From Gnomoniopsis sp. IMI 355080 (Eukaryota; Ascomycota; Sordariomycetes; Diaporthales; Gnomoniaceae), in contig JAPEVC010000001.1 in the NCBI GenBank assembly GCA_027946555.1, forward strand, positions 186,001-250,000: a stretch of 64,000 nucleotides of DNA, read 5' to 3'. A model generated the notes under the pieces. That model ran no database searches, had not been told where the DNA came from, and saw only the letters and a program-made list of their open reading frames with translations. This document shows, piece after piece, positions 35,001-47,044 of the stretch. The position numbers and the translations under genes are program-made. The stretch's first letter is position 1, and every line of letters starts with the position of its first letter.

Positions 35001-38000
35001 CTTGAGGACCGCCCAGTGTAAAGTCTTCCTGTCTTTGGGAAACACACCGCCATTGCTGACAACCAGGTAATGGATAATCTCCTGGATTCTATAAGGGAGA
35101 AGTTGTCTCTCTATCAAGAGTGAAAAAGGCTTATCCTTCTTATCCGCGTATTTTGACTTTGGCATTCGAACTGAAGGAGGAGGCCTTTGCACAGAGCCAC
35201 CTCCCTGAGGAGCTTCGGTAGCAGCATTTTTCCGGGTGACAGTAGAGGAATTAGGGCGGCTTCCAGGCAAAACCTTTCTAGCTGCAGCTGCTTGATTCAT
35301 CGATGAGATTGAATCCCCATAGCCGTTGCCCGTCGTTCTCAAGGCCGGGTCGAGCAAATCAGCAGGGTACGGGTCAGAGGCACCCGGTGCCTCAGTCGTG
35401 GTAGGAACATGTGGATAGGCCGATTCCATTTCCTCGATATCCAATTGTTGTCCTTCCACTGCCTGATGGTCGTAGTTGTGGCTACTGCTGGCTTGGCTTG
35501 GCTCTTCGGGATCCTGAGGCTGGAAAGACTTGGCTTTTTGCGTTTGAATGTGCTTTAGGTAGGGCAGATTCTCTTCAGGCTCCCAATACTCCACCTTGCC
35601 GTTCGGTCCATCGACAACAATTTCATCCGCAGTAGAGACCGGTGGTGCTGCTGTCTCCTGCATCTCTTGCTCAGCAGCAATCCGCTTTGCGGCTGCCTCT
35701 GACGCCTCGACTCCGCGGGGTATGATCCCTGAGCCTCCAAGGCGTCGGTTTTGCAGGATACTACTCCGCGGTTTGAGTACTGGTCGCGGTTTTGCAGGAC
35801 TAGTCGGCTCGGCAGGTTCCAATAACCTGGATACGGAAGGATCCTTGTTCCTCTTAGGAGGCTTGCGCTTCTTCTCCTTAGGAGGACGAGGGGCCGGCGC
35901 GGGACTGTGTTCAGCCTCAGAGGCAAAGTTACTCCCGTTTGCGACGCTGCTCGCTGGAGTTCCAGGAGGTGAGCATTCGGAACTCGCATAACGACCCTTT
36001 CTGATCGTCCTCGTTCTCTGCATTGCCTCCGGGTTCTCGGCGTAGAAAGGGTTACAGAGATTCTTGCCTTTTGTCAAGTGATAATGCAAACCGATGTCGT
36101 TCACCCATGAGCCATTGCATTTCTCGCAAACATACATGCCAGCTTCGTTGGGCTTCATGTCTTGCTTCTTCCTCGGGAGTTTCTTGGGAACCGCAGCAGC
36201 TCCTGTTGTGCTAGTCGCAGCCGACAGACCAGCGGGTACGTAGATAATTGTGGATGCGACTCCCGAAGTCTGGCTTGTAGCCTTAGCGTTATTGCGCTGC
36301 ACAATGATTGAACCGTTCTCGTCTTGTTGACCTGCGCCCACTGATGACTCAGACACCAAGGCAGGATTTGGCTTTTGAAGCGGCGTTATACCCTCCTCTC
36401 GTGGAGGGGGATGTAATGACCAACCGGGAAGGAAAGCCGGATTCTTGAACCTGTCGGACCTGAAAATCAGGACAATCGACTTTCTTGGGCGACCCTTTTT
36501 GTTTGGGTCAGGATTCAACGAGCCTGGTTTCCCGTAGTACACGCCAGGCATGGACCTGTCTGCTATCTTCTCTCTCTCCTCGCTCTCCATGTTCTTCGCG
36601 CTCTTGGCGGTCTCGGTGCCCGACTGTTCAGCCGCGTCGAGAGGCTCGGTTAATTGACCCTGTTCTGTTGCCATGCGCTTGGGCCTAGGTTCTCCATCTG
36701 AGCCAGTGTCTGAACCATCTATCAGCCTGTCAAGATCGTCTACATACGAGACACGCTGTGTGGCCTTGCGCTTCCATCCTCGTCTCCCAAGAGAAGCCGA
36801 TGCTACGGCCGCATTTTCCTCAGCAGGCTCTTCTCTCGGCTTTCTGGGTCGGCCTTTCTTTGGTGGTTCGTCTGGCTGCGGAGAAATCCCATCTGCTTTC
36901 ATGTCTATGTCTTGCCCTTTCCGACGACTGTAGGCCCTCTTAGGCTTGACTGGCTTGGCGGGGAGGATCTGGACCAAGGAGGCCAAATCCGTAGGCCCTT
37001 CCTTGATGAAAGCGTTTGGATCGACAGGTCCAAAGCCAAACGCAGCGCTATCATCAGTGTTCTCGATTGTTTGTTGTGCCAGGGCTGGGTCAATGGCTAA
37101 TCCGCCTTGGACGTCCTCAGCAGGGTCCGATGGTGCAGCACTAGCGCAGTTGAAGACATATGCCTGGACACTGCCAGACCTGGTCAACTCGGACGACATC
37201 TCGTACTCCGAAAGCCTTTGGGGCTGGTTGTCCGGCTTGCACATGTTGCTCATGTACTTGTGCATATAGCGGTAAAATTCGGGTCCGACGAGCGCGTGGC
37301 TAACCTCAGTCGTCGTATAACCCTCTTTGCCCCCAGTAAGGACATATTCAGCGAGAGTGTTTGCGAAGGGTTTCTCCGGCGTCCATTGCGCAACCGCAGG
37401 ACTAGGTGGGTGTCTGAATCTCTTCTTAAGGATGCGAACCACCTGTTTCGGCTTGACGGTTGGTCTTCCTCGACCCTTGCCTTTCGCCTTCTTCTTGCTT
37501 TTCTTGCCGGTTCGCTTGTAGCTCGGCCTCGACCTCACGCCGGTAGCCAAAAGAACCCTCCAATCGTCTTCCGTTGGCTCTCGCATAAACTTGATGCAAT
37601 CCTTGAAGATAACATTGTTGCCAGCGAACTGAGCGGCTGTGTAGGCGAGGTTTCCGCGCTCGTTGGCACGTCGAAGAAATTTGGATACAATCTTCATCTG
37701 CCACTTCAGTCCAATGACGCCTAGCTTCAATTTCAGATCGCGAAGTCGCAGTGTACCCCAAGCTTTGACAACAGCAACGATGGTCTGCACAAGAGCGGTG
37801 TAGGCGAGTTCCTCCTTGCCCTTGGCCGTCTTGTTGCCAACCCACTGATGGACCCAGGGCACGGGTTCCATATCCTTGGTCAAGATGTCTTTCGACATCT
37901 CCATGCCCTTCAGCGGGTCTGTAGGGGCTGGCAGCTCCGGGGCAAATTTGGTCAGCCAGAGTTTGCTGGTCTTCATTCCGCGAACCATGTGGGTACGCTT

Positions 38001-38851
38001 CACAATATAGCCCTTGTATGACAGAAAATCGGTGCGTCTTGGCACAGAACGCTTGTCTTGTCCAGTTGCCTTGACCAGGTCCGGCTGGCTGATGCCGACT
38101 TCCTTTGTTGATCCGATATAAGCAACGAGCTTCCACTCGAGAGGCGGGATGCGCTTGAAATCGATACCATGGCCTGTAAGATTCTTCCAGACGATTTCCT
38201 CCTTGACAAATAGACGTGGACGAAGCTTGGGAAACTTTTTGGGCTTTGATGATTTCTCGGCGGCGGAACTTCCGGTTTGCTTGGGCTGTTTGTCGTCCAG
38301 CCTCACTTTAAGGCCCTGAACAGGCGCGCCGCTACCTTCCGCTTTTTCTTCGGGAAGGGACATCAATTCATCGAAGGTGAGATGATTCCACTTGCCGCCG
38401 ACACCAACACTGACATCGCCGGTATCGACGATGGGTGACCATATGAGACGGCCGAGCCTCAGCTCGGCATCAGTCAGGGAAGCCTTAGCGGCCGCTTCGA
38501 TAGCGGCAGCATTATTGCCACTGTCATCAGCGATCTCTTCATCTTTGCCGTACTTCCTCACAGAGGCGAAGAGGTCGGAGACGGCACATCCTGGGATGCA
38601 TGTTAGTATTCGTCCTCAAGAGTGGGGCCCCATTCGATATGCATGGTCGAAGATCGTGAGGCCATCCCACGCAGGCGCATGGCATCTCATGACTGCGCCG
38701 TCCAACTCTCTATTCCATCATCATAAGTGGCCTTGCCCGGATTTTTGCAACGGGTGAAATCAGGTTCGCGATCGCGGGTAGACTGACCATCACTGTAAAA
38801 GGCAACCTCGCCAACGAGCCACTCAATCAATTCATCCAGACCCTGCGCCAT
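32010..38851 (-). CDS. TFC3: Transcription factor TFIIIC B-block-binding subunit (Tfc3/Sfc3-like)
   Basis: Two exons, 38851..38788 and 38590..32010, encode 2214 aa; the 197-nt intron has a GTCAGT donor and CCCAG acceptor and splits a glycine codon (FYSDG | CAVSDLFASVRKYG). The N-terminal residues form a winged-helix-like segment. The B-block domain lies at about 172-222 (YIGSTKEVGISQPDLV...). A third helical region runs to about 390. The long middle is disordered and carries AT-hook-like cores (KKGRPRKP near 598, KKGRPRKS near 722, RGRGRPRKP near 1650) and one zinc-finger-like CEKC...H...H...C unit near 840-865. The C-terminal 550 residues are again ordered. In RNA polymerase III transcription this subunit contacts the B box of tRNA genes. 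It is much longer than yeast Tfc3 (about 1160 aa) and closer to the animal TFIIIC220 size. Confidence 0.92.
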
Positions 38852-39520
38852 TGTTGATGACCCGTCCCTGCGTTCATAGCGATCAAGGGATTTGAGTTAG
38901 ATGGGCGGCTCGAGATGGTTCGAACGGACGACCTCGAGGTTTTTGACGATGACAAAATGGAATTTGAAGTTTGACTCCGTCGCGAAAGTTGGTGTGGGGG
39001 CGGGAGAGCCCGAGCTAGTGGGGTGCAATGCCGAAAAATAGTACCTACCACACAGCTGGCTTGTGGCCCGCGCGTTTATCAAGCGCGGTCGCAGACAGGA
39101 ATTGGCAACAAAAGCCGAAAATGTCCAGCGTAGGATATGGCCATTTGAAAAGAAAGTGAAGTTACAATGATGTTGATGGCTATCAACCCCACTTTCGATG
39201 GTTTTGGTACGCTGGGGGTTGAAAAGGTCAGCCAAAAAATGTTGCGCACGCCTAAACGTGAAGGAAAGTTGTTGGTAGCGTCTTCAATTAGGGAGGTAGT
39301 CAGCGAATGGCGCGCACGATCTTGGTTACAGATCGGCGTGAAATGGATCAAACTCATCATGGCAACTAGTTTCCAATGTCCATTTCCCAGAAATATGCAG
39401 TGTCTATACTAGGTACTTGATCATTTCATGGACTATCATGGATGGAAATGAGGGCTCCTAGGGTATCATTTACACAACTATCTCAGGACACTGCAAGCAC
39501 ACTATCGCGTCCACTGCCCA
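38852..39520. other. Intergenic region upstream of the TFIIIC gene
   Basis: 670 bp between the TFIIIC start and the stop of the next minus-strand gene. It should hold the TFIIIC promoter. No feature beyond small chance open frames is seen. Confidence 0.5.
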
Positions 39521-40694
39521 TCATTCTTCCACATCAGCTTCTGATTCTTGGCCCAGTCGTGCCCGCCGGCCTTCCATCATCCTTCGGTACTGCGCGACAA
39601 CCTCCTCCCTGACTTCTTGCAGCTCCTCCCTCCTTTTCAGACTACCCGCGGCTTTGGGTATAGTTCCGACGTTCACGCCAGCGCCACGGACCTTGAACAC
39701 CTCCTTCGGCACGGTCTTGAAAACAGGCGGTGCCTTAGCAACATCATGCAACCCAATCTTGGCCTCGCCTCTCTTTTTCTTGAGCTCTGCCCATGGGTCG
39801 TCAATCCCATCGTCCGTCTCGTAGACAGACTTTCCCTTTTTGCCTTTCTTTCCTTTCTTCTTGCCGCCAGCCTCCATGTCCAATCGCCACTTGACACCCA
39901 GGGAATCATCCTCCAACTCCTTCTCTTCTGCCTCCTCGGCCTCTTCCCTTCGCTTTTCCTGTATCGCGGCCTCTTCTCTCCTCCACTCATCATATAACTT
40001 GTGCATCTTCCGCTCCTTGCGCGTGCGCGCAGTCTTCAGCCCCAGCGGGTCCTTGCCTTTGGACCCCTTGGCTACTAGGCCCATGACAGGCAGCGCGGCA
40101 TCGACACGCGCAGCGAACTCGGACATGCGTTCGCCCGGACGGATGGTAGGCATTTCCTTGGTCGACTCGGGCTTCTTCGAATTTATTCTTGCATCGCCGT
40201 CGCCGTCGGTCGCAGCCTTGGCGTCTTTCTTCTTTGATGGCTTGCCCCTCTGCCCGTCGTCGAGACCGTCTTTGGGTGCCTTGCCCGCCTTGAGCGCCAT
40301 CATCCGTTTGAATGCCCTAGGCGCATCGTCTGCAATGTCGGCAGCGCCTCGCTTGCGCTTCTGGCCTTGCGGCTTCGGGGCCTTGTCGATGTTGATACTG
40401 GGGGTTGTGGTGGAGGTGATAGTGTCCGGCTCGCCATATCGTTTACCGCTTTTCCCTTTCTTGCCACCCTTGCCTTTCTTCTCGTTCAGTTTTCGTGTTA
40501 GACCGGGTGCGACGACCGGCAGTGGCTTTGCGATCTGGTTCGGTGGGAGGTCATATCTGCCGTGTCATGTCAGTTCAGATAGAGCCAAGGCAGCAAACAT
40601 GCAGCGGCATGTTGCGTGGGCAAGCGCAAATGGATGGAGGAAATGGCACCCACGTGGATTCGACCTTTTCTCTGCGCTTGTGCTTGTGAGGCAT
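39521..40694 (-). CDS. Conserved fungal lysine-rich protein, probably nucleolar
   Basis: Two exons, 40694..40654 and 40556..39521, encode 358 aa. The 97-nt intron has a weaker GTGGGT donor but joins MPHKHKRREKVEST to YDLPPNQIAKPLPVV, the start I associate with this fungal family. The protein is very charged. Recognisable blocks are RPGERMSEFAARVDAALPVMGL (around the middle), an acidic helix (EEAEEAEEKELEDD), lysine-rich KKKGKKGKKGK, DDPWAELKKKRGEAKIGLHDV, APPVFKTVPKEVFKVRGAGVNV and a C-terminal KRREELQEVREEVVAQYRRMM. No enzyme domain is present. Family members in databases sometimes carry the label urease accessory protein, which nothing here supports. Lysine tracts and coiled helices suggest a ribosome-biogenesis or nucleolar role, but this is inference. 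Confidence 0.85.
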
Positions 40695-42410
40695 GATAGG
40701 CCGGCAGATGACCAGCTTTGAGGCTGGTTAGAGAATCAAGTCACAGGTGCAAGTGATCGTGTCAGGGAACAGAATGAAGGTTGCAGCAGAAAAGATAGGA
40801 TTGATGTCGCTGACAGACACAACAAGCCAGTGAATCTATCGTGGGAGATGCGTGGAGAAATGCTGGTCAACCATTGGTATAAAAAAGTTCTTAGACGATG
40901 GACTGCGATAACGATAGCCAAGGCCAAGACCCATTTTTTGTGATGGTCGCCGCATGTGCTCCACTGACTAAGGGAGCGCTTGCAGTTATCCCTGCTGCAA
41001 CGGCAAGAGAGAATACGCAGGGCTGTCCCCAGACCCCGTCCTGGCTGTGAGAAAATGTCCCTGTACGGAATACCGCTTCTACTCAGTACATCATATGATT
41101 TACTGTGTAGATCATGATTAGGTACACAGGTACGTACTTCTGTCCTGCTCGATGTTTCAGTCACAGAGCTGCTACCCCGCAATAGGTTTGAGATGCCAGC
41201 GAAATGTGAAGTTTGACAGTCTGCACGCACAGAAAATTACTCCTAACAGAGAACCTACAGCGTACCCAAAATAATCAAGGTTGATCTGTGTTTGTAGCTC
41301 TGCGCCGGGTCTGCAATTCGTTGCAAGCTTTATATGTGTTAGCGTTGAAGCGTGTAGGGAACACGAGATCTGTCTGGTTGGCAGTCCACGTGGGGACGTC
41401 TTGAGAGGGATTGAGGACCTGGTGCACCCTAGGGCGGATCTTATTTTGTTTGGACCCCTGATTTAACATCTGCAGCCATGGACTTGGCCAGATCCCCCAC
41501 ATTGACACCTGAAGCCCTTTCTCAGCCACGTATTCCCTCACATGCTCCCGATATTGCATTGTATGGCACTTCGGTCAATAACACAGAAAAAAGATAGCAT
41601 GACTATGGGACTTGCTAGGTTGACTCGTCCACTGTCTACAGCGCAGACGCTCCTAACATTTATCTGCATTCATTGGCTCGTCGGGCTACCACGCTCATGG
41701 TTCTGGGCTTTCTGGCCCAATGGGTGTCCGTGCTTTGATACTGCGTCTGTTTCTTCCTCGGATGCAACTGCCAGCCCGCCCATGTTTTGGCTCATCAAAT
41801 ACCTTACCCAAAGCTTGAATGGACGCCATCCATCCCTACCTGCAAGTACCTCTGACTCTTCTGAAGGCAGGCCTGAGTTTGAGGATCTACCAAGGTCCTT
41901 GGCACCCTCCTGCCTCTAGTCCCCTTCGCCAACGGTGATTTCTCGATTTGGGTCGACTTCTCTGCCTTGATCCGACCTCCCCTCGCCTCCCCCTCCGGCC
42001 TAGATTTAGTGGGTTCCGCTCTACTGTCTGCACACTTACCCAAGTAGCAGTAGTGTTCTAGCCCGCAGCATGCCCCCAGCTTCTTTCACAAGCGTCTCGA
42101 ACCTACTATCACTTCCTTGTTAAGCAACAAGACGGTCTCTAGTGTGACACTTCGTCTGATTTACAGGGTACCCTTCTTCCCATGCTGCCACGTGCACGGG
42201 CTTCCTACCTCTTACCTTGCTACCATACAGAAGCTGTTTCCTCACCTTCTGGAGCACCTGCACTAGGAATAAGAGCGAGCCCACTACCGCCATGGCCACA
42301 CCTTTTGTTTTCCTATAGATATACCCTCACTTCTCTGAGTTTTGTTTTTCCTTCTTTAGAAAGCCTGCTGGCAGACTTGGAGCCCACAGCCTTGCAACAA
42401 ATTTCACATA
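40695..42410. other. Divergent intergenic region
   Basis: About 1.7 kb between the divergent lysine-rich protein gene and the Aim6-like gene. CT-rich DNA at about 42330-42400 looks like the leader of the Aim6-like gene. Open frames of about 125 codons exist (for example around 41542-41919) without recognisable protein. Confidence 0.5.
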
Positions 42411-43737
42411 ATGGATCAGAAACCTACACAACATAAGGGCACTCCCATAGTGCACATTCATATCACCAGCCGCAACAGTACCTCTTCTTTCGGCGGTCTG
42501 AGCGATGACACCACGCCAGTCACCTCCTCGCAGAGAACACCCAGCTGGGCGAGCGATGACACAATAGGGAGGGACGAGGAGACTGAATTGCTATCCAATA
42601 AATCTTACTACACACCAAGGACGAGGGACTACGTAGATGATGACTCCTCATACATATCCCGGCCACGTAGGAGGCCATGGGTATTGTTTCTCATGGTCTC
42701 TGGCGCGACTATATTGTGAGTTCTCCCGTGCAGGCTAGCCAGTTTCTTTGGTTCATGGATGTTGACCTGGATTATTCAGGGCGATATTACTGGCACTGGA
42801 CATTGTCCTGCGCGTCTCCCAGATCAATTGGTCAGATTCTGAAAAGGATGCGGACGATTTGATATTTAGCAGATGGGGAACAGACGGCAGCGGAACAGAA
42901 GGCTTGGCTTGGTACCCAACGAATTTCCTTCAAGATGTGGTCCCAAAGGCCATCCACTCACACAACGACTACTGGCGCAAGGTGCCGCTCTTCACAGCCC
43001 TCAAACAAGGCTGCAAGAGTGTTGAGGCGGATGTTTGGCTCTTCGACGACCCAGAGCGCAGTGATTCTCTGTATGTGGGACACGAACAGGCCGCGCTGCA
43101 ACCGAACAGGACGTTCCAGTCCCTCTATATCCAACCATTGGTCGACATTCTCGAGCGACAGAATCCTGCTACTCATTTTTACAGCGACAATTACCGCGGG
43201 GTCTTTGACATGGACCCCAACCAGACCCTTACTCTGTTGGTGGACGTCAAGACAGCCGGCGCCGAGACATGGGCTAAGGTCGTCGAGCAACTCGAGCCAC
43301 TCCGCCAGCGCGACTGGCTCACCTTCCACGCCAACGGCACCACACACACCCGCCCTGTGACGGTGGTCGGAACAGGCAACACGCCCTTCGATCTGATTAC
43401 ATCGAACTCGACGTACCGTGACTACTTTTACGACGCCCCTCTCCACAAACTTACCACCGCCGACTACGATGCCACCAACAGCTACTATGCCAGTGTCTCG
43501 TTCGGCTCAACCATCGGCTCGCTGTGGATGGGCGGCCTCGGTGCGGAGCAGATCGAGCGCATCCGGGCGCAGGTCAAGGCGGCGCACGAGAGGGGATTAA
43601 AGGCGCGTTACTGGGATCTCCCGTCCTGGCCCATCAGCACCCGCAATCGCCTCTGGGACCTACTGGTCAGGGAGGGCGTCGACCTGCTAAACGTGGACGA
43701 TGTGAAGGGTGCTTCAAAGCGCAAATGGAAGTACTAG
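42411..43737 (+). CDS. Aim6-like membrane-anchored PLC-type phosphodiesterase
   Basis: Two exons, 42411..42715 and 42780..43737, encode 420 aa; the 64-nt intron falls within the membrane helix (VSGATIL | AILLALDIVLRV). The first 85 residues are cytosolic and disordered, then one transmembrane helix makes this a type II protein with a lumenal or outside catalytic domain. The domain begins KAIHSHNDYWRKVPLF and includes GCKSVEADVWLF, LLVDVKTAG and VVGTGNTPFD. The HNDY and EADVW blocks hold the His, Glu and Asp that serve as active-site and metal ligands in the TIM-barrel glycerophosphodiester/PI-PLC superfamily. Yeast Aim6 is the reference member; its substrate is not established. N-glycosylation sites (NRTF, NQTL, NGTT, NSTY) fit a lumenal location. 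The gene is complete. Confidence 0.9.
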
Positions 43738-45040
43738 GTTGAAATTCAACGGTTTCAATGATGCTCCAAATGATGGTCGCGAATTGGGTCGCGAACATCA
43801 TCCTAAACCGCGTTCGAATTAAACGGCAGTTTCTACCGGCGCCAGGCTTGGCACAAGGGTCGGACGGATCCATGGCTGGGATCGCACGGTTTGGCGTTGC
43901 TTGACGGAAAGCTTGTTTCTTTTTAGCGTCACGGACAGGACGAGACGACTATGCCGACCATACCGAAGGAGGAAAATCTGCTGTGCGGGACCACAAGAGG
44001 AGCTCATACAATCCGATTTGATGCATCAGCCGGCGTTGGAAAGCGAGCGAGGCGCTTATCACGGAACGAGAATTTGATTATTTGATATCCAGCCGTCCAA
44101 TTTCGGCCCAAGGGTGCCGTAGCTGAAACCCTATAAACCTATCTAGACCTAGTATTTGCACTAACCGACCTGGTGATCTTTGGGTGGTATGGCGTTTGAC
44201 TTGATGAGACTCGCTTTCTGTTCGCTCTTTTCAACCTACTGCCGTGTTTCATGGCCCATCCTGGTGATCCGACGGGAAGGGGTGCATGCTATGTCGAAGC
44301 CGAGTGTTTCAACTCGTCTGCAGCTATGGCAGAGCTGCAGCTTCGAGATAGCAGCGAAACTTATAGGGAACACTCCGTATCTCATCTGGTCTTCTTCCTG
44401 ATTTGCCTTGCATGAGTGTGCAGGGCAAAGAAGGAGTGGCGCTTTCAAGCTTAAATGGACCCCGGTCTCTCCGCATGCATTCGGGGGTACACGGCCATTG
44501 GACTTCGACGAAATCGTGGTCACTAGTGGCTTCCCGTTGACGCTCTCATGGTAAACCACAGTCTATTTTCAGCTGCAGTCCGTTTCTGTCATGGAATATT
44601 CAGCCTCAATGAGCATTTCAGCCTCAGAATGGTGATCAAGTCTGAGAGGCAGTTCTCTAGAGCTCGGTGTGCTTCCAAGCCGCCATTCGGAGAAGTGGGG
44701 TCTGTCCCAAGAGAGCACTAGTACAGCATAGTACAGGGCTAACCTACATGGAATGGTAGCTGAGAGCTTTCCTCGCCGAGGCACCCCGGGTTTTCTCCGC
44801 GACTTTAGCAGAGCTGTCCCCCAGCCGGTCCCGGCGCAATGGATCTAACATCGTGATGACGTCTTGCCCCGTTGAAATTGGACATCATTATATAGACCTG
44901 ACCTCGAAAATTTACCTGTCTAGAAGGCAATTCTCGTGCCAGGTCATTCGTTGCTGAATATCATTCAAAACCGACAAAAACCGACAATCCTCAACTGCAT
45001 TGTGCCATTCGATACCGACTCGCTAACACACTCGTGCGAT
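43738..45040. other. Intergenic region upstream of cyanase
   Basis: About 1.3 kb. The first part is the 3' flank of the Aim6-like gene. From about 44900 the DNA is A/C-rich with CAAAACC repeats, consistent with the cyanase leader. No additional gene is seen. Confidence 0.5.
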
Positions 45041-45952
45041 ATGTCTCAATCAAAGCAACTCGCAACACTCGACGTAAGAAGCTGCCGTGACAACAGGAAA
45101 GAGGACTCAGACGTTGACAAATGCCAAAAAAAAAAAAAAATAGTCTTCGATTGTCGACCGTTTGCCAGCGCATTCACAGACAGTAGGTACCCTGTCCTTC
45201 ACGACCTGTCAACTGCACCTTCGTACGACGACCAGGCCGAGGCAGGATCGCATTCGCTTTTTTTCGATCATGAAGAAAGAGAGAGAGCGCGCGCTAGTTA
45301 TCAGATAAGGAATGGAGGCACTTGGAAGCTTCGTGCATGTCTAAAGAAATGGACGATCTCAACTCGAAGGGCCAATGGCCTCCGGGAAGACATCTTTATC
45401 ACCAACGCTCCAAAACAAACCGAAGCTCTCATCAGCCTTGCTAATAAACGCCACAGCTCTTTGCCGCCAAGAACCAGGCCAACCTCACCTTTGAAGAGCT
45501 CGCCAAGCATCTCGGTCGCAGCGAAGTCGCCGTTGCCGCCATCTTCTACGGGCAAGCGACAGCCTCAGCGGCCGATGTCGAGAAACTGTCCGAGCTCCTC
45601 GGACTGCAGAAGGAGGTGCTCGCACCCCAGCTCATGGGCTTCCCTGACCGTGGTCGTGCCGGGCCCATGCCGCCTGTCGAGCCGCTGATCTACCGGCTGT
45701 ACGAGGTCATCCAGAACTATGGATATGCATACAAGGCGATCCTGAATGAGAAGTTTGGGGATGGTATCATGAGTGCTATTTGCTTCAGCACCAAGGTCGA
45801 GAAGGAGGTTGATGAGGATGGTGCCGCGTGGGTGGTGATTACGTGGAGAGGAAAGTGGTAAGTTTTAATGTCTTAGGCCTACAAGGTTGTGAGCAACGTC
45901 TTGGGAGACTGAATACTGACCAGAGTTCAGGTTGCCATTCACCCGTTTTTAG
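45041..45952 (+). CDS. Cyanate hydratase (cyanase)
   Basis: Proposed exons 45041..45073, 45457..45857 and 45931..45952 encode 151 aa. The second exon is certain: LFAAKNQANLTFEELAKHLGRSEVAVAAIFYGQ (DNA-binding-like helical domain) and then IYRLYEVIQNYGYAYKAI and MSAICFS, which hold the catalytic Arg, Glu and Ser of cyanases. The last exon supplies LPFTRF and stop. The first exon, MSQSKQLATLD, matches the usual MSxxATLD start and ends in GTAAGA. Joining it directly to exon 2 leaves the protein about 10 residues short of fungal homologues (usually near 160), so a small exon in the 383-nt intron is likely missed. That intron contains a run of 15 A at 45126-45140. The acceptor is supported by a GCTAAT branch site. 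The enzyme converts cyanate and bicarbonate to ammonia and CO2 via carbamate. Confidence 0.85.
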
Positions 45953-46812
45953 GGACATAAGACTGGAACACTTGGTCATACTTGCTATCGAGCGTCCTCA
46001 TCGGCGTTGACGTGGAGGGGAGGGCTGCCGATACCCAACCAGCTAAGAGCTGCCAACGACTTGTTGCATAGGTAGACCAAGAGCTGTAATATGATACCAA
46101 CTTCCCCGAAAATTGTCGACCTGTCGGCAAGCAGAACGTCCATTGGAAAGCTTTGCCGCTCGGACTTTTTGAAGGCGAACAATACGAGATCGTGCTTCTA
46201 CAGTAGAAACATGCATTAATCGGTCCCTGAACATCAATTAAAAGTGGGAACTTTTAAGTCCTGATTTTGATAGAGTATATTCATGTCTGTTATGCCCACT
46301 ATGAAGAAAGCTTTCAAGAACATCTCCAGGAAGAAATGCAATGCCGCCGCCACCGTGCCGACTTGCGCTGACGACTGCACTATTGCATTGATCGCGGCAC
46401 AGTCGTCAAAGGCCATATCCACGGGTCTGACCACAATACTCAGAGCACAATACTAAGCATCCTGCGTGTCCCTGTCTGGATTGTGGCTGTTCCGCGGTAT
46501 TTCGTTCTTTTTCGACAACGAGACTATGCGATTGCATCCAAGATCAACGGGGCTTTGAACAAGACAATACCAGAAAACGGGTCTAAGCTCTGCTGTACAG
46601 CACCACTTGTTGGGAAGCGACAACAGCTTCCACCAAAGATTGGGCAAAGGTGAGGCTTAACGCTTCTCTCGGAGCTTCCGATTCTCAAATATAAGTATCT
46701 ACGTGCTCGTCCCCTCATCAAATGTTTTCCCTCTTCTTCTTCATCCTCAATTACTAACAATTATTCATTCTATTACAATCTTTAAGCTTCACGCTTAAAC
46801 CCCACAATCAAA
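45953..46812. other. Intergenic region between cyanase and a small gene
   Basis: About 860 bp. Small open frames on both strands (57 codons on + at 46283..46456, 66 codons on - at 46234..46434) overlap and neither has supporting structure. From 46720 a CT-rich stretch and ACTAACAATTATTC-type sequence lead to the ATG at 46813, like the leader of a well-expressed fungal gene. Confidence 0.45.
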
Positions 46813-47044
46813 ATGCCTTCCGCCAACACTCAGACTACTAACTCCGCCATGGGCGTCAACGGCTACTCTGTCTGCGTTGTCATGTAAATTGGCCAACCCT
46901 CGGGTTGCCTCTTTGCAGCTCTGAGGATGGGGGCCAGGGTTGGTGACAACCATGCCATCCGGCGATAAAATACCTGCCAATAACTCTCCCTTTCTCCCCA
47001 TCAACAGGGACTCGCGACAAGAAAGAGCTTACTACTCTCGATGA
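46813..47044 (+). CDS. Very small spliced gene, predicted 35-aa product
   Basis: The ATG at 46813 follows CAATCAAA, a good fungal start context, after a CT-rich leader. Exon 1 (46813..46883) reads MPSANTQTTNSAMGVNGY and on, reaching a GTAAAT donor that overlaps an in-frame TAA. The intron (46884..47007, 124 nt) ends in a strong pyrimidine tract and CAACAG. Exon 2 (47008..47044) ends MDSRQERAYYSR and stop. Unspliced, the frame stops after 24 codons at 46887. In exon 2 another frame stays open to 47135. No family is recognised. It could be a small protein, an upstream ORF of a longer transcript, or a mostly non-coding RNA. The splice signals make a transcript likely; the coding role is uncertain. 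Confidence 0.4.

Noticed and set aside
44936..45688. 250-codon open frame over the cyanase region
   Set aside because: It contains the cyanase start MSQSKQLATLD in frame but then reads through the intron, the A-run and the out-of-frame part of exon 2. The true cyanase residues are in another frame after the acceptor at 45456.
46283..46456. 57-codon frame on + and overlapping 66-codon frame on - (46234..46434)
   Set aside because: They are mutually antisense and neither has a leader, splice sites or a known family.
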